Below are positions 62,027 to 64,000 of a stretch of DNA of 64,000 nt, piece by piece. The notes below the pieces were generated by a model. That model did no database searches. It saw nothing but the letters and a program-made list of their open reading frames with translations, and was not told the DNA's origin. The stretch covers positions 927,341 to 991,340 of the forward strand of contig NZ_JAMXLA010000001.1 of assembly GCF_024054175.1 (NCBI RefSeq), given 5' to 3'. How positions within the stretch are numbered: the first letter of the stretch is position 1; each line of letters starts with the position of its first letter. Source of the stretch: Flavobacterium sp. NRK1 (GTDB taxonomy: Bacteria; Bacteroidota; Bacteroidia; Flavobacteriales; Flavobacteriaceae). The translations under genes were made by a program, and so were the position numbers.

Positions 62027-63083
62027 TAATAATTCTGCTATGCAATTAAAACCTGTTATAAGACAGAATAATTATAATATACCTACAACGCCTCTGAGCC
62101 TTATGCAAGCTACAACAGAAGCTCCGAAGGAGTTACGTCATACTCAGGAACCAATAAAGGTATCTACACCTAAAAGACCTTTTATAGAATCTAATACTTC
62201 ACAAGTGGAATTGAAACATTTAAGTAATGATTGTATAATACCTGTGTTTTCAAAGGATAATGAAAAGACTATAGCTCATCAGGAATTTATTGAAGCAGTA
62301 CAGGAAGCTACTTACAGAGCATTTCCTAATGCAAGGTTTGAAACATCAGAGATAAGAGTTAGCCACCAAATCAAAGGCAGAGTGCCAACAGCAATACATA
62401 AGCCCGTCAAAGAGTTACTAGAGTATGAGAAAACTATATATTATGAAAGGATGGCATTTATAATGAAATCTAATATATCTCAGAAAATCGGAGGTAATGA
62501 GTTACAGCTTACAGTAGGAGGAGTTAGGTCACTTAATCAAGAAAATCTCTATAGTAAAAAGTCTGCTGAAAAGTTTAAATTCTTTATTGGCTTCCAAAAT
62601 CAGGTTTGTTTAAATCTTTGCATAAATACTGATGGTTTATTAGAGAATCTAAAAGTAATGCATACAAGAGATTTGCAAGAGAAAGCCTTAGAAATAATGC
62701 AAAGCTATAATGCAGAATTGCACTTAAAGAAGATGGAACAATTTACAAATTATACTCTTTCCGAGAGTCAGTTTGCAACCCTATTAGGAAGAGCAAGGTT
62801 GTACAATCATATTCCTAAAAAATTAAAATCTGAAATACCTAATTTAGATTTCAATGATGGACAGTTTAACACAATTGCTAAAGATTATTATCAGGATGAA
62901 AGTTTCTGTAGGGATGATTCAGGAAACATCAACCTTTGGAATGTATATAACCTGTTTACACAGGCTAATAAGAGTAGCTATATTGATACTTTTCTTGAAA
63001 GGAATGTCAATGCCTTTGATTTTAATCAGGGTATTGTAAAAGCACTAAGTGGTAGTTCGCACTATGCTTGGTTTTTGAGTTGA
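62001..63083 (+). CDS. DUF3871-family protein
   Basis: A 360-residue protein. After about 70 low-complexity residues (Asn, Pro, Thr-rich), the region from ELKHLSNDCIIPVFSKDNEKTIAHQEFIEAV matches DUF3871, with EIRVSHQIKGRVPTAIHKP and MAFIMKSNISQKIGGNELQLTVGGVRS further on. DUF3871 is known only from Bacteroidota mobile elements, prophages and plasmids, and its function is unknown. Resemblance of its IKGRVPxA segment to phage DUF932-like proteins is possible. It starts 26 bases inside the ATPase gene. A weak hairpin follows. Confidence 0.82.
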   Translation: MENPNINPSNNSAMQLKPVIRQNNYNIPTTPLSLMQATTEAPKELRHTQEPIKVSTPKRPFIESNTSQVELKHLSNDCIIPVFSKDNEKTIAHQEFIEAVQEATYRAFPNARFETSEIRVSHQIKGRVPTAIHKPVKELLEYEKTIYYERMAFIMKSNISQKIGGNELQLTVGGVRSLNQENLYSKKSAEKFKFFIGFQNQVCLNLCINTDGLLENLKVMHTRDLQEKALEIMQSYNAELHLKKMEQFTNYTLSESQFATLLGRARLYNHIPKKLKSEIPNLDFNDGQFNTIAKDYYQDESFCRDDSGNINLWNVYNLFTQANKSSYIDTFLERNVNAFDFNQGIVKALSGSSHYAWFLS

Positions 63084-63086
63084 ATT

Positions 63087-63115
63087 AATCCTAGCTCTGT
63101 GAGAGAGCTAGGATT
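63087..63115. terminator. Hairpin between convergent genes
   Basis: AATCCTAGCTCT pairs with AGAGCTAGGATT around a five-base loop. T tracts are weak, so termination is plausible but not certain. Confidence 0.65.
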
Positions 63116-63386
63116 ATACTAATTTATCCAAATCATTAATATATAAAGAAGAGATTCCTCCTTTTTCAATCTTATCATTTTTATGGCCTATATCTTTTCT
63201 AAATTGTTTCATTAAGTTTTCTTGTTTAAGTATAAGAATCTTCAAGTTTTCATTTGAATTATTTTCTGAAAAGAAGCTTAATTCATTTTTCCAGTCAATA
63301 TATGACTTAAGGATTTCATTAGGAAACCAAATTATTGCCTTTTGATTGAATTTTTGAAAAAAAGCCACCATCTCATTGTGGCTCAT
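63114..63386 (-). CDS. C-terminal part of a split helical protein
   Basis: A 90-residue frame starting MSHNEMVAFFQKFNQKAIIWFPNEILKSYIDWKNEL, predicted to be helical and charged. Its ATG overlaps the stop of the upstream frame by four bases (ATGA) exactly at an A7 run (63386-63392). Read through a -1 slip it continues the upstream membrane protein, and I recall single-gene proteins of about 160 residues with a similar layout (one TM segment, then IP-YEEF..., then FF..F.QK.I.W). So this is either the second half of a frameshifted gene or a product of -1 frameshifting. Confidence 0.6.
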   Translation of the reverse strand: MSHNEMVAFFQKFNQKAIIWFPNEILKSYIDWKNELSFFSENNSNENLKILILKQENLMKQFRKDIGHKNDKIEKGGISSLYINDLDKLV

Positions 63387-63577
63387 TTTTTTCCATTTTT
63401 TGTGCCAAATATTACCTTAAAGTAGAATTCGAAAAACTCTTCATAAATTGGAATTTTCTTATTTCTTATTTGGAATTCAATTTCTTTTTTTCTCTCAAGA
63501 TATCTGGTCACATAATAGCCTAATAAGGTTACTGTTGCACCTATTATTGCAACAATTAAATTGATATCTAATTTCAT
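63383..63577 (-). CDS. N-terminal membrane part of the split protein
   Basis: A 64-residue frame starting MKLDINLIVAIIGATVTLLGYYVTRYLERKKEIEFQIR: one N-terminal transmembrane segment followed by a basic coiled-coil-like helix and KIPIYEEFFEFYFKVIFGTKNGKK. It stops at TGA right after the A AAA AAA run. Such a stop at a slippery heptamer, with the next frame continuing the family, explains the short length. Membrane-anchored with the rest in the cytoplasm. Function unknown; it sits beside a probable nuclease in the element. Confidence 0.6.
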   Translation of the reverse strand: MKLDINLIVAIIGATVTLLGYYVTRYLERKKEIEFQIRNKKIPIYEEFFEFYFKVIFGTKNGKK

Positions 63578-63593
63578 ATGATAAAATAATTAC

Positions 63594-64000
63594 TTATTGA
63601 ATTTTGGAGCATCCATTTAATCCTAACCATTCTGATAATATAGAAGTTAATTCGTCTATACTATATCCCTCTACTTCCGTAAAAAATTTCAATTTAATAC
63701 CATTATATTTTTCTTCAACAGCATTACCATTTAGGTACTGTCTCAATATGCTATTGTCAACAAACCAATATTTATCACTTGATTCGTGACCTAAGATCCA
63801 TCTCAGATTTGTCTCAAAATAGTCAATATTTGTTTTTAGTACTTCAGGTTGAAATCCACCTCCTTTGCTATGACCAAAGCCTAATCTACCATGATTAATT
63901 TTGTGATATTTAATTTCAAGAAAAAACAAAGCAGGATTAGTATTATTACGCGCAATAAGGATGTCTACAGCTTTCTTAAAGTCAAATATCTTATAATTCG
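63594..64000 (-). CDS. PD-(D/E)XK-like nuclease, C-terminal part (cut by window edge)
   Basis: A TTG at 63927 could be read as a start, but the frame continues without a stop to the window edge, adding NYKIFDFKKAVDILIARNNTNPAL before FFLEIKYHKINHG. The result has AVDILIA (Asp) about 15 residues before FFLEIKYH (Glu-x-Lys), the spacing and beta-strand context of a PD-(D/E)XK nuclease core. The C-terminus (YSIDELTSILSEWLGLNGCSKIQ) is helical. At least 135 residues lie in the window; the N-terminus lies outside. A restriction or anti-phage nuclease carried by the element is inferred from this context. Confidence 0.6.
   Translation of the reverse strand, partial: NYKIFDFKKAVDILIARNNTNPALFFLEIKYHKINHGRLGFGHSKGGGFQPEVLKTNIDYFETNLRWILGHESSDKYWFVDNSILRQYLNGNAVEEKYNGIKLKFFTEVEGYSIDELTSILSEWLGLNGCSKIQ

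Overview
The window looks like chromosome of a member of Bacteroidota, most likely a Flavobacterium-like Flavobacteriaceae. Evidence read from the sequence: low G+C; a type IX secretion (T9SS) C-terminal sorting domain on a 1635-residue PKD protein; a SusC-like TonB receptor with an N-terminal carboxypeptidase-regulatory domain; a fused MurF-alanine racemase; and repeated matches to the Bacteroidota promoter (TTG ... TAnnTTTG) upstream of genes. Shine-Dalgarno sequences are weak or absent, so several starts were set from the promoter position or the family N-terminus.

Region 1-8.1 kb is mostly housekeeping: recJ (cut by the window edge), an A+T-rich uracil-DNA-glycosylase-like gene, rsmI with an acidic partner, tdk, murF-alr, mscL and asd. 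Region 8.1-12.4 kb holds a lipoprotein and a small His-rich protein / TonB receptor / lipoprotein set that looks like a metal-uptake module, with a C-rich inverted repeat inside it. Region 12.5-28.1 kb carries a DoxX-like protein, three secreted peptidases (S9A, S9, C1B), an LpxR-like/MtgA envelope pair, an oxidoreductase/DedA pair, a dicarboxylate symporter, a membrane-anchored glutamate-synthase-like protein and two paralogous small periplasmic proteins.

Region 28.1-36.8 kb contains the fatty-acid operon DUF177-rpmF-fabH-accB-accC, the divergent pdxA/ribE pair, a radical-SAM plus TIGR03915-type DNA-repair pair, and miaE. Region 36.8-47.5 kb has an AsmA protein, the giant T9SS protein, a diheme cytochrome c, an AraC regulator and a carboxypeptidase-regulatory-domain protein. 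Region 47.5-52.4 kb is a patchy accessory area: two 2H phosphoesterases, an SDR, a short AraC regulator, MITE-like palindromes and an AAA-ATPase/DUF4435 protein resembling single-gene PARIS/OLD-type anti-phage proteins. Region 52.5-59.3 kb has an MFS transporter with a candidate operator, a soluble four-PAS histidine kinase, a GNAT, an EamA transporter and a cold-shock protein.

At 59.58 kb the character changes. The 3' half of a tRNA(CAU) gene, lacking its 5' half, abuts a tyrosine recombinase. The following genes (phage-type ATPase, DUF3871, a membrane protein split in two at an A7 slippery run, and a PD-(D/E)XK-like nuclease cut by the window end) form the start of an integrated element that continues outside the window. 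The best candidates for something new are this element's cargo, the AAA-DUF4435 protein, and the radical-SAM repair pair.
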